Source: an uncultured Hyphomonas sp.
GTDB taxonomy: Bacteria > Pseudomonadota > Alphaproteobacteria > Caulobacterales > Hyphomonadaceae
DNA length: 64,000 nt
Reading direction: 5' to 3'
NCBI RefSeq assembly: GCF_963678195.1
Contig: NZ_OY782759.1
Location: forward strand, 2,418,001-2,482,000
The position numbers were made by a program, and so were the translations under genes. Below the pieces are notes generated by a model. That model searched no databases. It saw only the letters and a program-made list of their open reading frames with translations, and was not told the DNA's origin. Position 1 is the stretch's first letter. Each line of letters starts with the position of its first letter. Below are positions 1 through 9,235 of the stretch, in pieces.

Positions 1-2
1 AA

Positions 3-968
3 TGGTCTGCCGGCATCTCCCGCACGGTGCGGCTGCCGGGCAAGCGCCAGCTCGATACCAATCTGGCACGGCTGGAAACAGACCTTGCCACTACCGGACT
101 GGACCAGTCCCTGTTTGCCGAGCGCGAAAGATTCGCGGTATTGTGGAGCGCCTGGCGCCGGGCGGACCTCCTGTCCAAGTCTTCCGCGTCCCAGGCCGCC
201 GAAGCGCTTCGCATCGCTGAACTCCAGCAGATCGCCGTGGACAAGGGCGCGGAACGCCAGATCCGGGCGGACCAACTGGCCGCTGAAGCAGGTCTGCTGC
301 AGCTGCAGGCGGAACAGGACCGGACGGAGGCGCAGGTGGCCCGCGCGGCGCTTGTTGCGCGGTATCCGGATATTGTCTTCCCGGAGACGACGGCGCCGCT
401 GGATGTGTCTGAAAACATGATCTCTCCGCTGTTTGAAGCGACCGCTGAAAGTTCCCCCGCCTATCGCCGCGCTGGCCTGCTGGCTGAGCAGGCGAAGTTG
501 AAAGCGCAGCGGGCGCGGATGGAGAAGCGCCCGGACCCGACCTTCGGGCTGGATTTCGGAAATGAATTCGGCGGGGCCGAGACCAGTGTCATGGCGCGGG
601 TCAGCATCCCGATCGGCGGGTCGGCCCGCCGGGCCTATGCGCAGGAAATGTCGGCCACCGCCACGGTCGCCGAACTCGACCGGGTCACCGCCCAGCGCGA
701 AGCCTTCCAGGCGGTCCAGTCTGCCCGCCAATCTCTCGGCGCCGCGATGACGCTGTATGAGAAATCCCTTGAGACCGCAGAGTCTTCCCGGAAAATCCTG
801 GAGACGATCCAGAAGGGATATGATTATGGCGAGATCACCATCACCGAATTCCTGAATGGCCGCCGCGCTTTGATCTCTACCGAACGGACGGTGGCAGAAC
901 AACGCGCCCGGCTGGAGAGCGCGGTGCTTCACCTTCTGGCGCTGACGGGCGGTCCGGAGACGGAGTAA
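3..968 (+). CDS. TolC-family outer-membrane efflux protein, 3' part
   Basis: C-terminal 321 codons of an outer-membrane factor, the trimeric channel that lets a periplasmic adaptor and inner-membrane pump expel metals or drugs. The frame is open through the left edge, so the signal peptide and first part lie outside the window. What is visible is long Ala/Gln/Glu/Arg-rich helical sequence of the periplasmic barrel, a short strand segment (around 'VMARVSIPIGGSARR') and the family-typical late motif 'YDYGEITITEFLNGRR'. It most resembles the CusC/CzcC metal-efflux branch, but the partner pump genes would be upstream and are not seen, so substrate is unknown. Confidence 0.8.
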   Translation, partial: WSAGISRTVRLPGKRQLDTNLARLETDLATTGLDQSLFAERERFAVLWSAWRRADLLSKSSASQAAEALRIAELQQIAVDKGAERQIRADQLAAEAGLLQLQAEQDRTEAQVARAALVARYPDIVFPETTAPLDVSENMISPLFEATAESSPAYRRAGLLAEQAKLKAQRARMEKRPDPTFGLDFGNEFGGAETSVMARVSIPIGGSARRAYAQEMSATATVAELDRVTAQREAFQAVQSARQSLGAAMTLYEKSLETAESSRKILETIQKGYDYGEITITEFLNGRRALISTERTVAEQRARLESAVLHLLALTGGPETE

Positions 969-1037
969 AGGCGCGCCCAGCACCTTCGCCCGGACACGCG
1001 TATCGCGTTCCGGCAGTGTTCCTGATTGTGGGAAAGC

Positions 1038-1637
1038 TCAGCTCGTGTCCTGAACAGGCCAGTCGCGGAGGGCCTGGGTCAGCTGCACGGTGAGAGCGCC
1101 CGAGACGATGCCGAGGGCGGCGGGCATGGCGTGCGTCCGGGGAATGGGCGCGACGTATGGCCGGGCTTCGCCATCAGCCTTCCAGCGCTGGATCGTGCGG
1201 GCGAGACATTTCGCCCGGCGCCTGGCGTGTTTCAGCGTGTCCAGCATCGCCTCCCAGCGGGCGATCAGCGGCGCGGCGGGCACGGGCCCGCGCGTCGGCA
1301 CAGTGATCGGGCCATGCAGGAAGTCCGGTGCTTTGGCCGCAGGCACGGGCAAGACGGAAAAGAACGCCTTGCGCGCTTCCGGTTCACCCTCACTCTTTTC
1401 GAAATAATTGCTTGCCGGGCGCGGTACCAGAGGTGCCAGCTCCACCTGCAGCGCCATCAGGAAGATCAGCCGACGGAGCAGCACGGCGAGCCGTTTCAGT
1501 TCTGCCGAGACGCGGTGCTTCAGGGACTGCGAGATCAGTTCCGGCTGTTTGAACAGGTCCGCATTCACGCCCGCTTCGGCCACGGCGCGGGCAATCGTCT
1601 TAAAAGCGTGCGTGATGAAATCGGTGAGGTCTGTCAT
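1038..1637 (-). CDS. Uncharacterised protein, copy A of a duplicated gene
   Basis: I do not recognise the family. The 199-residue protein is basic and mostly helical, with a hydrophobic stretch near residues 45-65 ('LRRLIFLMALQVELAPL') and a Pro-rich linker ('PVPAAPLIARWEAML'). It is clearly paralogous along its whole length to the protein at 15057-15647: both start MTD-TDF, share 'ISQS', 'AELKRLAVLLRRLIFL', 'GPVPAAPLIARW' and 'LARTIQRW'. ATG at 1637 was chosen because the paralogue aligns from that Met; longer frames run into repeat DNA. Similarity continues about 70 nt past the stop and about 45 nt before the start, so a unit was duplicated, not just the gene. Homology supports that it is really translated. 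Confidence 0.65.
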   Translation of the reverse strand: MTDLTDFITHAFKTIARAVAEAGVNADLFKQPELISQSLKHRVSAELKRLAVLLRRLIFLMALQVELAPLVPRPASNYFEKSEGEPEARKAFFSVLPVPAAKAPDFLHGPITVPTRGPVPAAPLIARWEAMLDTLKHARRRAKCLARTIQRWKADGEARPYVAPIPRTHAMPAALGIVSGALTVQLTQALRDWPVQDTS

Positions 1638-1681
1638 GGCGGAGAGTGTGGCATGGGCGCTTATCAGACGGATAGGATGCG

Positions 1682-1841
1682 CCCTCACCTCCCACCGCCT
1701 GCAGCGGCGGGCCCCTCCTCTCCCGCAGGCGGGAGAGGGGTTTTCTCTCGTCGCTGCAGCAGATGTGCGATGGCGCCGGGTTCGCCCCTCTCCCTCCGGG
1801 AGAGGAGGGACCCGCGCCCGCGAGGGCGTGGGAGGTGAGGG
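1682..1841. repeat. Palindromic dispersed repeat element
   Basis: Terminal inverted arms of 14 nt (CCCTCACCTCCCAC at 1682-1695 and its complement at 1828-1841) enclose further nested inverted pairs (TCTCCCGCAGGCGGGAGA; CTCTCCCTCCGGGAGAG). Ambiguous tiny ORFs across it are by-products. It is the non-coding repeat type found scattered in alphaproteobacterial chromosomes; no transposase is inside. It fills most of the gap between the gene ending at 1038 and the one ending at 1961. Confidence 0.75.
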
Positions 1842-1893
1842 ATTGGCGTGAGCTTATCCACAAAGCCTCCAGCCATGACCAGCGGCGCACTTA

Positions 1894-1963
1894 TCATGAC
1901 TTCGTCATGACTAAGCATGACCTGTCATGACGATAGCGGACCATGCCGGACTATAGCGGATCA
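1894..1963. repeat. Short repeat with CCGGACTATAGCGGATCA core, copy 1
   Basis: Holds a 7-bp hairpin (TCATGAC-TTC-GTCATGA, 1894-1910), further CATGAC motifs, and the core CCGGACTATAGCGGATCA whose last three bases form the stop codon of the gene read leftwards to 1961. Related copies occur at 16357-16396 and 23161-23210. Confidence 0.6.
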
Positions 1964-2863
1964 ATCGCCCTCTTCGTTGCGTCGGGCGGCTTCGCGGAGG
2001 CGGGCGAAAAGGAGCGCAGGGTCTTCTTCGGAAACCTCCGCCTCATCCGGGGAGACATATTGCTCGTCATCCTCGTCCTCTTCCGCAAGAACGGGTTCGA
2101 ACGGGTCTTCCTCTGCGACGCCAGCAGCGGCTTCACGCTGGACTTCGAAAGCCTCTTCGATGTCGTCATCTTCCGCGTCATGCGCATCGGAGCGAAGGCG
2201 GCCAATGACGGTTTCCCCGCCAACCAGCGACTGGCCGGGCCAGATCAGCTTGCCCGAGCTGACCGGGATATATAGATCGCACCAGCCGCCCAGACGGCGC
2301 GTGCCGCACGGCTTGCCGAGACGGGCGATGTCCCCGGCATTCAGATCAATCTCGATGCGTGGGCCGAAGCCGCCGGAGGCAAGGCGAATGCCCACCTGCT
2401 GGCCATGGCTTTCAAAACACATCCACGCCCGCGAGAGGCCTTCATCATCCGCGCGCATGGCGATGGGGATGGAGGAATCGCCTTCTTCGAGCGTGACATG
2501 TTCCAGACTGCCGGAAATCGGCGTGTAGACCTTGTTGGTGGACACCGGCGCAGAGGAAATGCGCACGCGCGTCACCACCGGCGTGTGGAAGCGCAGGTCC
2601 GGCGGCGCCTCGACCTGTTTGATCGACACGACAATGCCATCGCATGGCGCGACGATGCCACTGGCGAGCTCCGGCGGGGTCCGCTGTGACCAGCGGGTGG
2701 CCAGCAGCGTGGCGATGAAGGCGAGGAAGCCGAGCCAGAACAGCGGCGCCCACAGCCAGCCCAGCAGCAAGGCACCGAGGAATACGGCAAAGGCCACGAC
2801 GATGCCTTCAATGTCGAAGCCACCATTCAGCCAAGGCGTGGACTTGTGGTCCAGGTCATCCAT
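1961..2863 (-). CDS. Phosphatidylserine decarboxylase homologue, probably inactive
   Basis: 300 residues from the ATG at 2863, which is preceded by the stop of the ABC gene 29 nt upstream, so the two are likely one transcript. Residues 20-57 form one or two membrane helices. Then comes the PSD fold: 'APCDG' (72-76, family S/A-P-A-D-G), 'YTPISG' (113-118, family N-R-x-P-V-S-G), 'LGGWCDLYIP' (191-200) and 'GQSLVGGETVIG' (210-221). In active PSDs the self-cleavage site is G-S just before V-D-V-Y-L-P; here Gly193 replaces that Ser, and the usual His before the NR-PVSG motif is also absent. So pyruvoyl formation should be impossible. A very acidic tail follows residue 225. Likely a membrane-bound pseudoenzyme; role unknown. 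Confidence 0.7.
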   Translation of the reverse strand: MDDLDHKSTPWLNGGFDIEGIVVAFAVFLGALLLGWLWAPLFWLGFLAFIATLLATRWSQRTPPELASGIVAPCDGIVVSIKQVEAPPDLRFHTPVVTRVRISSAPVSTNKVYTPISGSLEHVTLEEGDSSIPIAMRADDEGLSRAWMCFESHGQQVGIRLASGGFGPRIEIDLNAGDIARLGKPCGTRRLGGWCDLYIPVSSGKLIWPGQSLVGGETVIGRLRSDAHDAEDDDIEEAFEVQREAAAGVAEEDPFEPVLAEEDEDDEQYVSPDEAEVSEEDPALLFARLREAARRNEEGD

Positions 2864-2892
2864 GATTCCGCACGCTTTCTTATTCCGAGCTC

Positions 2893-4728
2893 TTATTCCG
2901 CCACGAGTTCGAGATTCGCACTCCGGGCCTGTCTTTCCCACATATCAGCATATTTCCCGTGCTTTGACAGCAGGGTGGCGTGATCTCCGCGTTCGATCAC
3001 CTGCCCGGCTTCCAGAACGAGGATTTCGTCTGCCGATTTCACCGTGGAAAGCCGGTGGGCGACCATCAGCGTGGTTCGGCCCTGAGAGGCCTCGTCGAGC
3101 GCCTCCTGAACGGCGTGTTCCGTGGCGCTGTCGAGGGCCGAGGTCGCCTCGTCCAGCACGAGAATGGCGGGGTCTGCGAGAATGACGCGGGCGATGCCGA
3201 CGCGCTGTTTCTCTCCTCCGGAAAGCTTCAGGCCGCGTTCGCCGACGCGTGTGTCCCAGCCTTCCGGCAGGCTTTCGATGAATTCGAGCAATTGCGCCCG
3301 GCGCGCGGCGTCGCGGACTTCCTCATCGGTCGCTTCGGGCCGTGCATAGGCGATGTTGCGGCGGATCGTGTCGTTGAAGAGGACCACATCCTGCGGCACG
3401 AGGCCGAGCGCACGGCGCAGGGATTCCTGCGTCAGGTCGCGCACATCATGGCCATCAACCAGCACGCGGCCGGATTTGACGTCATAGAAACGGAACAGCA
3501 GCTTCAGCAGGGTCGATTTGCCCGCGCCGGAGGTGCCGACGAAGGCGACCTTCTTGCCGGGGTCGAGGGTGAAGCTGACATCCTGTACGCCGACGGCACG
3601 GCCTTCATGGCTGAAGGAGACATTCTCGAAGGCGACGCTGCCGACGGGATGGGCCAGTTCGATGGCGTCCGGCGCGTCGGTGATCTCGGCCTTCATGTCG
3701 AGCAGGCCGTAGAGCTTTTCGAGGTCCACCGCGCCCTGCTTGATCTCCCGCCAGGCCCAGCCGAGGATGTTCAGCGGGGCATAAAGCGACAGCATCATCA
3801 GCATGACCGCTGTCAGGTCGCCGATCTCCATCTTGCCGTGGATGACATTCCAGGCCGACAGGACCAGCACGGCGGCCAGGCCGGCATTCATCACGAAAGC
3901 CTGCGTGGCGTTGAGGATGTACATCGACCGCACGGTCTCGACATAATGGTGATTGTAATTGGCCATCGCCTTGCCGAAGCGGGCGGTTTCCCGGCGCTCT
4001 GCGGCGAAGGATTTCACCGTCTCGAAATTGGTGAGGATGTCGACCGATGTGGCGCGGAAATGCGTGTCTGCCTCATTCATCTTGCGGCGCTGGCGCACGC
4101 GCCATTCGGTGATGATGACCGTGGCAATGACATAGATGGCGATGGTGCCAACCGCGATCAGCGAGAGCTTGTAGTCATAGGCGACGCCGAGGGCGACGGA
4201 GGCGAGGATCAGGCGCACGAAGGTCGGCCCGATATTGAAGGCGAGGAAGCGGATCAGATAGTCGATGGCGCTGGCGCCGCGCTCGATCACGCGGTTGAGG
4301 GCGCCGGTGCGGCGGGTCTGGTGGAAGTTCAGCGACAGGAGCTGCGCATGGCCGAAGGCGTCGACGCTGGCCACGCGCTGGGCGTCCTGGCTGACCGGCG
4401 AGAACAGCCAGTCGCGCAACTGGGGCATCGCGCCGGCCGTGAAGCGGACCCCGATCCCGAAGGCGAGCCAGATGGCCGCGGTGCCGAAGGCTGCGGGCGC
4501 GCCGCCGGACGGGGCGACCTGGTTGATCGCATGGCCAACGACCAGCGGCGAGACGACCTCCAGAACGGACGCGCCCAGCGTCAGCAGGATGGCAATCGCG
4601 ATCACCGGGCGCCATTTCGCCAGTTCCGGCCGCCAGAGCAGCTTCAGAATGCGCGCAATCGACTGGCCGAGACCGCCATCGGCGCTGTCGATCTTGTCGT
4701 GGTTCTGGCTGGCGTGTGGAGGACTCAT
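2893..4728 (-). CDS. Atm1-type ABC transporter, fused permease and ATPase
   Basis: 611-residue half-transporter that should dimerise in the inner membrane. Residues about 40-300 hold six helices with Atm1-family signatures ('TRRTGALNRVIERG', 'NFETVKSFAAERRE'); the nucleotide-binding domain has Walker A 'GTSGAGKST' near 398, signature 'LSGGEKQRVGIARV' near 502, Walker B 'ILVLDEATSALD' and H-loop 'VAHRLST'. Mitochondrial Atm1 and bacterial relatives export glutathione-linked sulfur or metal compounds; that function is inferred from the family. ATG 4728 is used because residues before it in the longer frame are unlike the family. The PSD-like gene follows closely. Confidence 0.88.
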   Translation of the reverse strand: MSPPHASQNHDKIDSADGGLGQSIARILKLLWRPELAKWRPVIAIAILLTLGASVLEVVSPLVVGHAINQVAPSGGAPAAFGTAAIWLAFGIGVRFTAGAMPQLRDWLFSPVSQDAQRVASVDAFGHAQLLSLNFHQTRRTGALNRVIERGASAIDYLIRFLAFNIGPTFVRLILASVALGVAYDYKLSLIAVGTIAIYVIATVIITEWRVRQRRKMNEADTHFRATSVDILTNFETVKSFAAERRETARFGKAMANYNHHYVETVRSMYILNATQAFVMNAGLAAVLVLSAWNVIHGKMEIGDLTAVMLMMLSLYAPLNILGWAWREIKQGAVDLEKLYGLLDMKAEITDAPDAIELAHPVGSVAFENVSFSHEGRAVGVQDVSFTLDPGKKVAFVGTSGAGKSTLLKLLFRFYDVKSGRVLVDGHDVRDLTQESLRRALGLVPQDVVLFNDTIRRNIAYARPEATDEEVRDAARRAQLLEFIESLPEGWDTRVGERGLKLSGGEKQRVGIARVILADPAILVLDEATSALDSATEHAVQEALDEASQGRTTLMVAHRLSTVKSADEILVLEAGQVIERGDHATLLSKHGKYADMWERQARSANLELVAE

Positions 4729-4871
4729 TCCCCGGGATATGGGGCCGTTTGGGGCCGCAGGGAACCCGAAAGCACCGCTTTGGGCCTGAAATGGCCTGAT
4801 TTTCGCGCTGGCGCGGGCATAAGGCGCCCCATATGAGGGATAGAAAGAGAAAAGAAAACGAGGTTCAGGGA

Positions 4872-5435
4872 ATGTCGAATTTGCGGTCGGTCTGTGTGTA
4901 TTGCGGCGCATCGAATGACGTGCGGCCGGACTATATCACGCTGGCAGAACAGCTGGGCCGGGAGCTGGCCAAGCGCGACATCCGCCTTGTCTATGGCGGC
5001 GGCGGCGTCGGCCTGATGGGCGCCTGCGCCCGGGCCGCGCATGAGTCGGCGGGCGACGTGCTGGGCATCATGCCCCGCTTCCTGCTGACCAAGGAAATGA
5101 TCTACGAAGATGTCGAGCACCGCATCGTCGAGGACATGCACACCCGCAAGCAGATGATGTTCGAGGAATCCGACGCCTTCATCGTGCTGCCGGGCGGCAT
5201 CGGCACGCTTGAGGAAGCAGTGGAGATCCTGTCCTGGGCGCGCCTCGGCCTTCACGCCAAGCCGATGGCCTTCCTGGATGAAGACGGCTTCTGGGCGCCC
5301 TTCTTCGAGCTGATGAGTCACATCATCGACGGCAAGTTCACGCCTGAAAGCTTCCGCGCGGCGCTGGTGCACAGCGACACGCCGGAAAAGGCGATCGATG
5401 CCCTGTGTGAGCGGATCGTGATGCTGGGCCAGTAA
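4872..5435 (+). CDS. LOG-family cytokinin riboside 5'-monophosphate phosphoribohydrolase-like protein
   Basis: 187 residues from ATG 4872 with GAGG about 10 nt upstream. Rossmann-like TIGR00730/LOG protein: N-terminal 'VCVYCGAS', 'YGGGGVGLMG', then the hallmark pair 'RKQMMFEESDAF' and 'LPGGIGTLEE', which carry the catalytic Arg and Glu. The family hydrolyses the N-glycosidic bond of nucleoside 5'-monophosphates (AMP or cytokinin ribotides) to free base and ribose 5-phosphate. It stands divergent from the ABC exporter, convergent with secF, and is probably a single gene. Confidence 0.88.
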   Translation: MSNLRSVCVYCGASNDVRPDYITLAEQLGRELAKRDIRLVYGGGGVGLMGACARAAHESAGDVLGIMPRFLLTKEMIYEDVEHRIVEDMHTRKQMMFEESDAFIVLPGGIGTLEEAVEILSWARLGLHAKPMAFLDEDGFWAPFFELMSHIIDGKFTPESFRAALVHSDTPEKAIDALCERIVMLGQ

Positions 5436-5451
5436 GGCCCGGCCCCGGCGC

Positions 5452-6444
5452 CTAGACGCCAGTGAAGCCCTCGACTTCCTCGACCGTCTTCTTCGTGAAG
5501 TCCATGCCGAGCGACAGGACCAGTGCCGACGCGATGAAGATCGACGAATAAGTACCGATAAAGATACCGAAGATCAGCGCGAAGCTCATGCCCTGCAGCA
5601 CGGGGCCGCCGAGGAAATAGATCGCGAACAGCGAGATCAGCGTCGTGCCGGAGGTCAGCAAGGTCCGCGACAGGGTCACGTTCAGCGACATGTCGATCAC
5701 TTCGCGATCCGGCATCTTCTTGTACTTGCGGCGGTCTTCCCGGATGCGGTCGAACACGACGACTGTGTCGTTCATCGAGTAACCGATGATGGTCAGCAGG
5801 GCCGCGATGGAGGTCAGGTTGAACTCGATCCGCAACAGCGCGAACATGCCGAGCGTAATGATCACATCGTGCGCCAGCGCCGCGATGGCACCGACCGAGA
5901 ACTGCCACTGGAAGCGGAACCAGATATAGACGAGCATCATGGCCAGCGCGACGACCAGCGCCGTGATCCCGTCCGTGAACAGTTCCTGCGAGACTTTCGG
6001 ACCAACCGAGTCGTTACGCAGGAAATCGCCATTCTCCACACTGAGGCCGAACTTTTCGGACAATGTCTCGACGATCAGTTCGTTCGTGGCGCCAGAGGCG
6101 CGTTCGGCCTTCTGCTCTTCTGACAGCGACTTGAAATCTTCGCCCAGCAGCTCCGGCGGCGCTTCCCCGAACTTGACCACGACGATCTCGCGGCCGTCGG
6201 TGCCGCGGGCACTGTTGACCTCGGCATTGATCGGCATGGCTTCGCGCACGGCCGGCACGGTGACGGTGTCCGTCTTGGCCAGTTCCATCACGGTGCCGCC
6301 GGCAAAGTCGACGCCGAAGTTCAGGCCGCGTGTTCCCAGCAGGAAAGCCGAGCCCGCAATCAGGATCATCGAGAACAGAGCCCCGGCAATCCGGAAGCTC
6401 ATGAAGGGGACTTTGGTCCGGTCAGGCCAGTATTTGATCAGCAT
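5452..6444 (-). CDS. secF: Protein-export membrane protein SecF
   Basis: 330 residues, the usual length. SecDF uses the proton gradient to pull translocating chains out of SecYEG on the periplasmic side. The sequence shows the first membrane helix followed by 'LNFGVDFAGGTVMEL' (SecF signature), a short periplasmic domain, and five C-terminal helices with 'GYSMNDTVVVFDRIRE', the conserved SecD/F segment in helix 4-5. Lies 16 nt behind secD and shares its transcript with yajC. Confidence 0.97.
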   Translation of the reverse strand: MLIKYWPDRTKVPFMSFRIAGALFSMILIAGSAFLLGTRGLNFGVDFAGGTVMELAKTDTVTVPAVREAMPINAEVNSARGTDGREIVVVKFGEAPPELLGEDFKSLSEEQKAERASGATNELIVETLSEKFGLSVENGDFLRNDSVGPKVSQELFTDGITALVVALAMMLVYIWFRFQWQFSVGAIAALAHDVIITLGMFALLRIEFNLTSIAALLTIIGYSMNDTVVVFDRIREDRRKYKKMPDREVIDMSLNVTLSRTLLTSGTTLISLFAIYFLGGPVLQGMSFALIFGIFIGTYSSIFIASALVLSLGMDFTKKTVEEVEGFTGV

Positions 6445-6460
6445 CGCGTCTCTCCTGCCC

Positions 6461-8065
6461 CTAAATTCCGAACCGCTTGGGTTTCATCAGTTTCATGTAT
6501 CCGACCGTGATCATCCGGGTCACGACATAGGCCGTGAACACGGAGGTCACGATGCCGATGGACAGGGTCACGGCGAAGCCTTTCACCGGACCGGAGCCCA
6601 GCAGGTAAAGGATGGTTGCCGCGATCAGCGTGGTGATGTTGGCGTCCATGATGGTCGACAGGGCGCGTTCATAGCCAGCCTGTGTGGCCGTCCACGGCGA
6701 GCGGCCTTCGCCTTGCTCTTCGCGGATCCGTTCAAAGACCAGCACGTTGGCGTCCACCGCCATACCGATGGTCAGGATGATACCGGCGATCCCCGGCAGG
6801 GTCAGCGTGGCGCCAACGCCGGAGAGGCCGGCGAAGATCAGGATGATGTTGCAGGCCAGAGACAGCACGGCGAAGAAGCCGAGCGTGCCGTAGATCAGCA
6901 CCATGAAGACAGCGACCGCGGCGAGGCCGATCAGGGCAGCGGTGTAGCCGGCATTGATCGAGTCCTGCCCGAGGGTCGGGCTGACCGTCCGCTGGTCGAG
7001 GAATTGCAGCTTGGCCGGCATTTCCCCCGCTTCGATGATGGCGGCCAGATCGATGGCTTCCTGCTGCGAGAATGTACCGGTGATGCGGACGTTTCCGCCC
7101 GGGATCGGCTCGTCGATGCGCGGCGCCGACATAACCTTGTCGTCCAGCACGATCGCGAACTGTTTGCCGGTGTTCTTGGCGGTCGTCTCATAGAACTTCC
7201 GCGCGCCATTGCCGTTCAGGCGGAAGGTGATCTGCGGACGGTTCTGCTCGTCGAAGCTCTGCGCGGCATTGGCCACGTCAGACCCGACGATTTCAGGGAT
7301 ATTGTTGATCAGGTACGGAAAGTCCTGATCATCATACAGAAGGCGGTAGCCCGGCTTCACAGCACCTGCCTGGGCGGCCTGGATCGCGGCGGGGCTGGAA
7401 TCGACGATGTTGAAGGTCATCCGGCCGTCGCGGTTCAGCAGGTCTTTCAGGCGCTGCGGATCCGGCTCGCCCGGGGCTTCCAGGATGATACGGCTGTTGC
7501 CCTGCGGCGTGATCGAAATTTCCGACACGCCTTCCGGGTCGACCCGGCGGCGGACGATGGTCATCGTCTTGCCGAGGGCTTCTTTCAGCAGCGATTCCTC
7601 TGCCGCCTGCGGCACGGTGATCGTGATCGTGTCCTTGCCGGAGATGCGCATCTCGTACATCTGCGCGCCGCCGATGACACCGCCGACCGGGCCGTTCAGC
7701 TTCTGCAGGCGCTTCAGCGCGTCCTCGGTGCGGAAATTGCCGTCAGCATCCGGGCGGGTCAGGCGAACCACCAGTTCCCGGCCTTTGACTTCCGGCAGGT
7801 TGAAGATCCGGTCGGAGGCCGGCGTCGTCAGCGCGGAGGAGACATCGCGCGACAGCACGTCCAGCCGGTTGGCGACGACTTCGTCCGCCTGGATTTCCAT
7901 CATCAGGTAAACACCGCCCTGAAGGTCCAGCCCCAGATTCACACCCTTCTTCGGCATCCAGCCCGGCGCGCCGGACATGTTCACCACATTCGGAAGCGCC
8001 AGGATGACGCCCCACAGAAGAACCACGAAAATCAGGCCTAACTTCCAGGGTGGAAACTGAAGCAT
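6461..8065 (-). CDS. secD: Protein-export membrane protein SecD
   Basis: 534 residues, typical for alphaproteobacteria. One N-terminal helix, then 'GVNLGLDLQGGVYLMMEI' (P1 head region; D-L-Q-G-G is diagnostic), a large periplasmic domain, and a C-terminal set of five helices with 'TIGMAVDANVLVFERIREE', containing the conserved Asp used in proton-driven movement. Partner of SecF in pulling exported proteins through SecYEG. Spacing to yajC (52 nt) and secF (16 nt) supports a yajC-secD-secF operon. Confidence 0.97.
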   Translation of the reverse strand: MLQFPPWKLGLIFVVLLWGVILALPNVVNMSGAPGWMPKKGVNLGLDLQGGVYLMMEIQADEVVANRLDVLSRDVSSALTTPASDRIFNLPEVKGRELVVRLTRPDADGNFRTEDALKRLQKLNGPVGGVIGGAQMYEMRISGKDTITITVPQAAEESLLKEALGKTMTIVRRRVDPEGVSEISITPQGNSRIILEAPGEPDPQRLKDLLNRDGRMTFNIVDSSPAAIQAAQAGAVKPGYRLLYDDQDFPYLINNIPEIVGSDVANAAQSFDEQNRPQITFRLNGNGARKFYETTAKNTGKQFAIVLDDKVMSAPRIDEPIPGGNVRITGTFSQQEAIDLAAIIEAGEMPAKLQFLDQRTVSPTLGQDSINAGYTAALIGLAAVAVFMVLIYGTLGFFAVLSLACNIILIFAGLSGVGATLTLPGIAGIILTIGMAVDANVLVFERIREEQGEGRSPWTATQAGYERALSTIMDANITTLIAATILYLLGSGPVKGFAVTLSIGIVTSVFTAYVVTRMITVGYMKLMKPKRFGI

Positions 8066-8117
8066 TTGGGAATCCTTGAATGGCCGCGCCGAAGGGCGCC
8101 GGGCTCAGTCGATGGGC

Positions 8118-8489
8118 CTAGTCGTTTGCAGCGACCGGTTCGGCCTTGCCGCGCACCTCGATCACCATGGTCTTGATCACGCGAACCTTCACGTTTTCAC
8201 CCAGGTCGAGGGAAACTTCGTCGTCGAACACCTTGTTCACCTTGCCGACGAGACCGCCGGAGGTAACCACCGTGTCGCCACGCTTCAGGGCCGTCAGCAT
8301 GGAAGAATGCTTCTTGGCGCGCTGTTGCTGCGGACGGATCAGCAGGAAGTAGAAGATGGCAACCAGACCGATCGGCATGATCAGCAGCTCGAACAGGCCG
8401 CCACCCGGACGGCCACCTGCCTCCTGAGCGGCCGCCGGGAGCGCCGACAGGGCAGCTGCGATGAACAGCGCTACGTGCTTGTTCGCCAT
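8118..8489 (-). CDS. yajC: Sec translocon accessory protein YajC
   Basis: 123 residues with an N-terminal hydrophobic leader, a single membrane helix ('LLIMPIGLVAIFYFLLIRP') and the family motif 'LIRPQQQRAKKH' followed by the cytosolic 'LKRGDTVVTSGGLVGKV' beta-rich domain. Small subunit of the SecDF-YajC holotranslocon. First gene of the secretion operon; the promoter should lie in the 92 nt between it and pcm, which contain an AT-rich stretch near 8500-8525. Confidence 0.95.
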   Translation of the reverse strand: MANKHVALFIAAALSALPAAAQEAGGRPGGGLFELLIMPIGLVAIFYFLLIRPQQQRAKKHSSMLTALKRGDTVVTSGGLVGKVNKVFDDEVSLDLGENVKVRVIKTMVIEVRGKAEPVAAND

Positions 8490-8581
8490 GATTTTCCTCT
8501 CTTAAGGGGCCAAAAAAGATACGCCCCTATAGCTGTGGCCGCGGGGATTGGCAAACAAGGGCTGCAGGCGCGAATTCGCAG

Positions 8582-9235
8582 TCAGAGCGCCTGTGCGGGG
8601 CCCTCGCGCAACAGGGGCAACGCGTGGCGGAAGCCGAGGCGTTCGCGCTCGCCATTCTCATGCAGGCGCATCAGGACCTGCCCGTCCGGCGTCACCACGG
8701 GGACCACCAGCAGGCCGCCTTTTGCCAGCTGGGAGAGCAGCGCTTCCGGAATCTCCTCCACCGCGCCGGCCAGGAGGATGCGGTCATACGGCCCCCGCTC
8801 CGGCCAGCCGAGCAGGCCATCGCCGCAGCGCACTGCCAGGTTGGACAGTTCCAGATCGAGGATCCGGCGCCGGATCTCCCCGGTCAGCGCGTTGAAACGC
8901 TCCAGCGCGAACACATCAGACGCGATCTGCGCCAGCAGCGCGGCGGTGTAGCCGGAGCCGGCGCCAATCAGCAGGACACGGGATTTGTTGCCTTTTTCGA
9001 GCTGTAGCGCCTGGATCAGCTGGCCCGTGGTCACCGGGCGCGGGATGATCTGCCCGCACGGGATCGGCACCATGGCATTCTCGAAAGCGAGATTCGTCAG
9101 CGCCGGGTCGTCGATGAAGGCGGCGCGGTCGATGGTTTCCATGGCACGCAGCACGCCGTCATCGGTCACGCCCTCCTGCCGCAGGTGGAGAACGAGCCGG
9201 GCGGCTCGGAAAGGATCGGCGATCAGGCCTGCCAT
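8582..9235 (-). CDS. pcm: Protein-L-isoaspartate O-methyltransferase
   Basis: 217 residues. SAM-dependent enzyme that methylates isoaspartyl residues in aged proteins and starts their repair. Motif I is '[17 protein letters not shown]', followed by acidic post-I 'VFALERF', 'VRCGDG' and '[15 protein letters not shown]', then '[12 protein letters not shown]', all in family order. Motif I has G-A-G-S-G-Y in place of the commoner G-S-G-S-G-Y. Starts inside the end of surE (13-nt overlap), so it is translationally coupled. The cell-wall M23 peptidase gene that often sits between pcm and yajC in relatives is absent. Confidence 0.93.
   Translation of the reverse strand: MAGLIADPFRAARLVLHLRQEGVTDDGVLRAMETIDRAAFIDDPALTNLAFENAMVPIPCGQIIPRPVTTGQLIQALQLEKGNKSRVLLIGAGSGYTAALLAQIASDVFALERFNALTGEIRRRILDLELSNLAVRCGDGLLGWPERGPYDRILLAGAVEEIPEALLSQLAKGGLLVVPVVTPDGQVLMRLHENGERERLGFRHALPLLREGPAQAL

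Noticed and set aside
1026-1838. 270-codon plus frame over the duplicated gene and repeat
   Set aside because: Its antisense frame is conserved between the two paralogous copies, this one is not.
2980-4836. 618-codon frame opposite the Atm1-type ABC gene
   Set aside because: Shadow of a well-conserved gene in GC-rich DNA; composition and lack of motifs show it is not coding.
5939-8041. 700-codon frame opposite secF/secD
   Set aside because: Runs antisense through two unmistakable genes; no recognisable domain.
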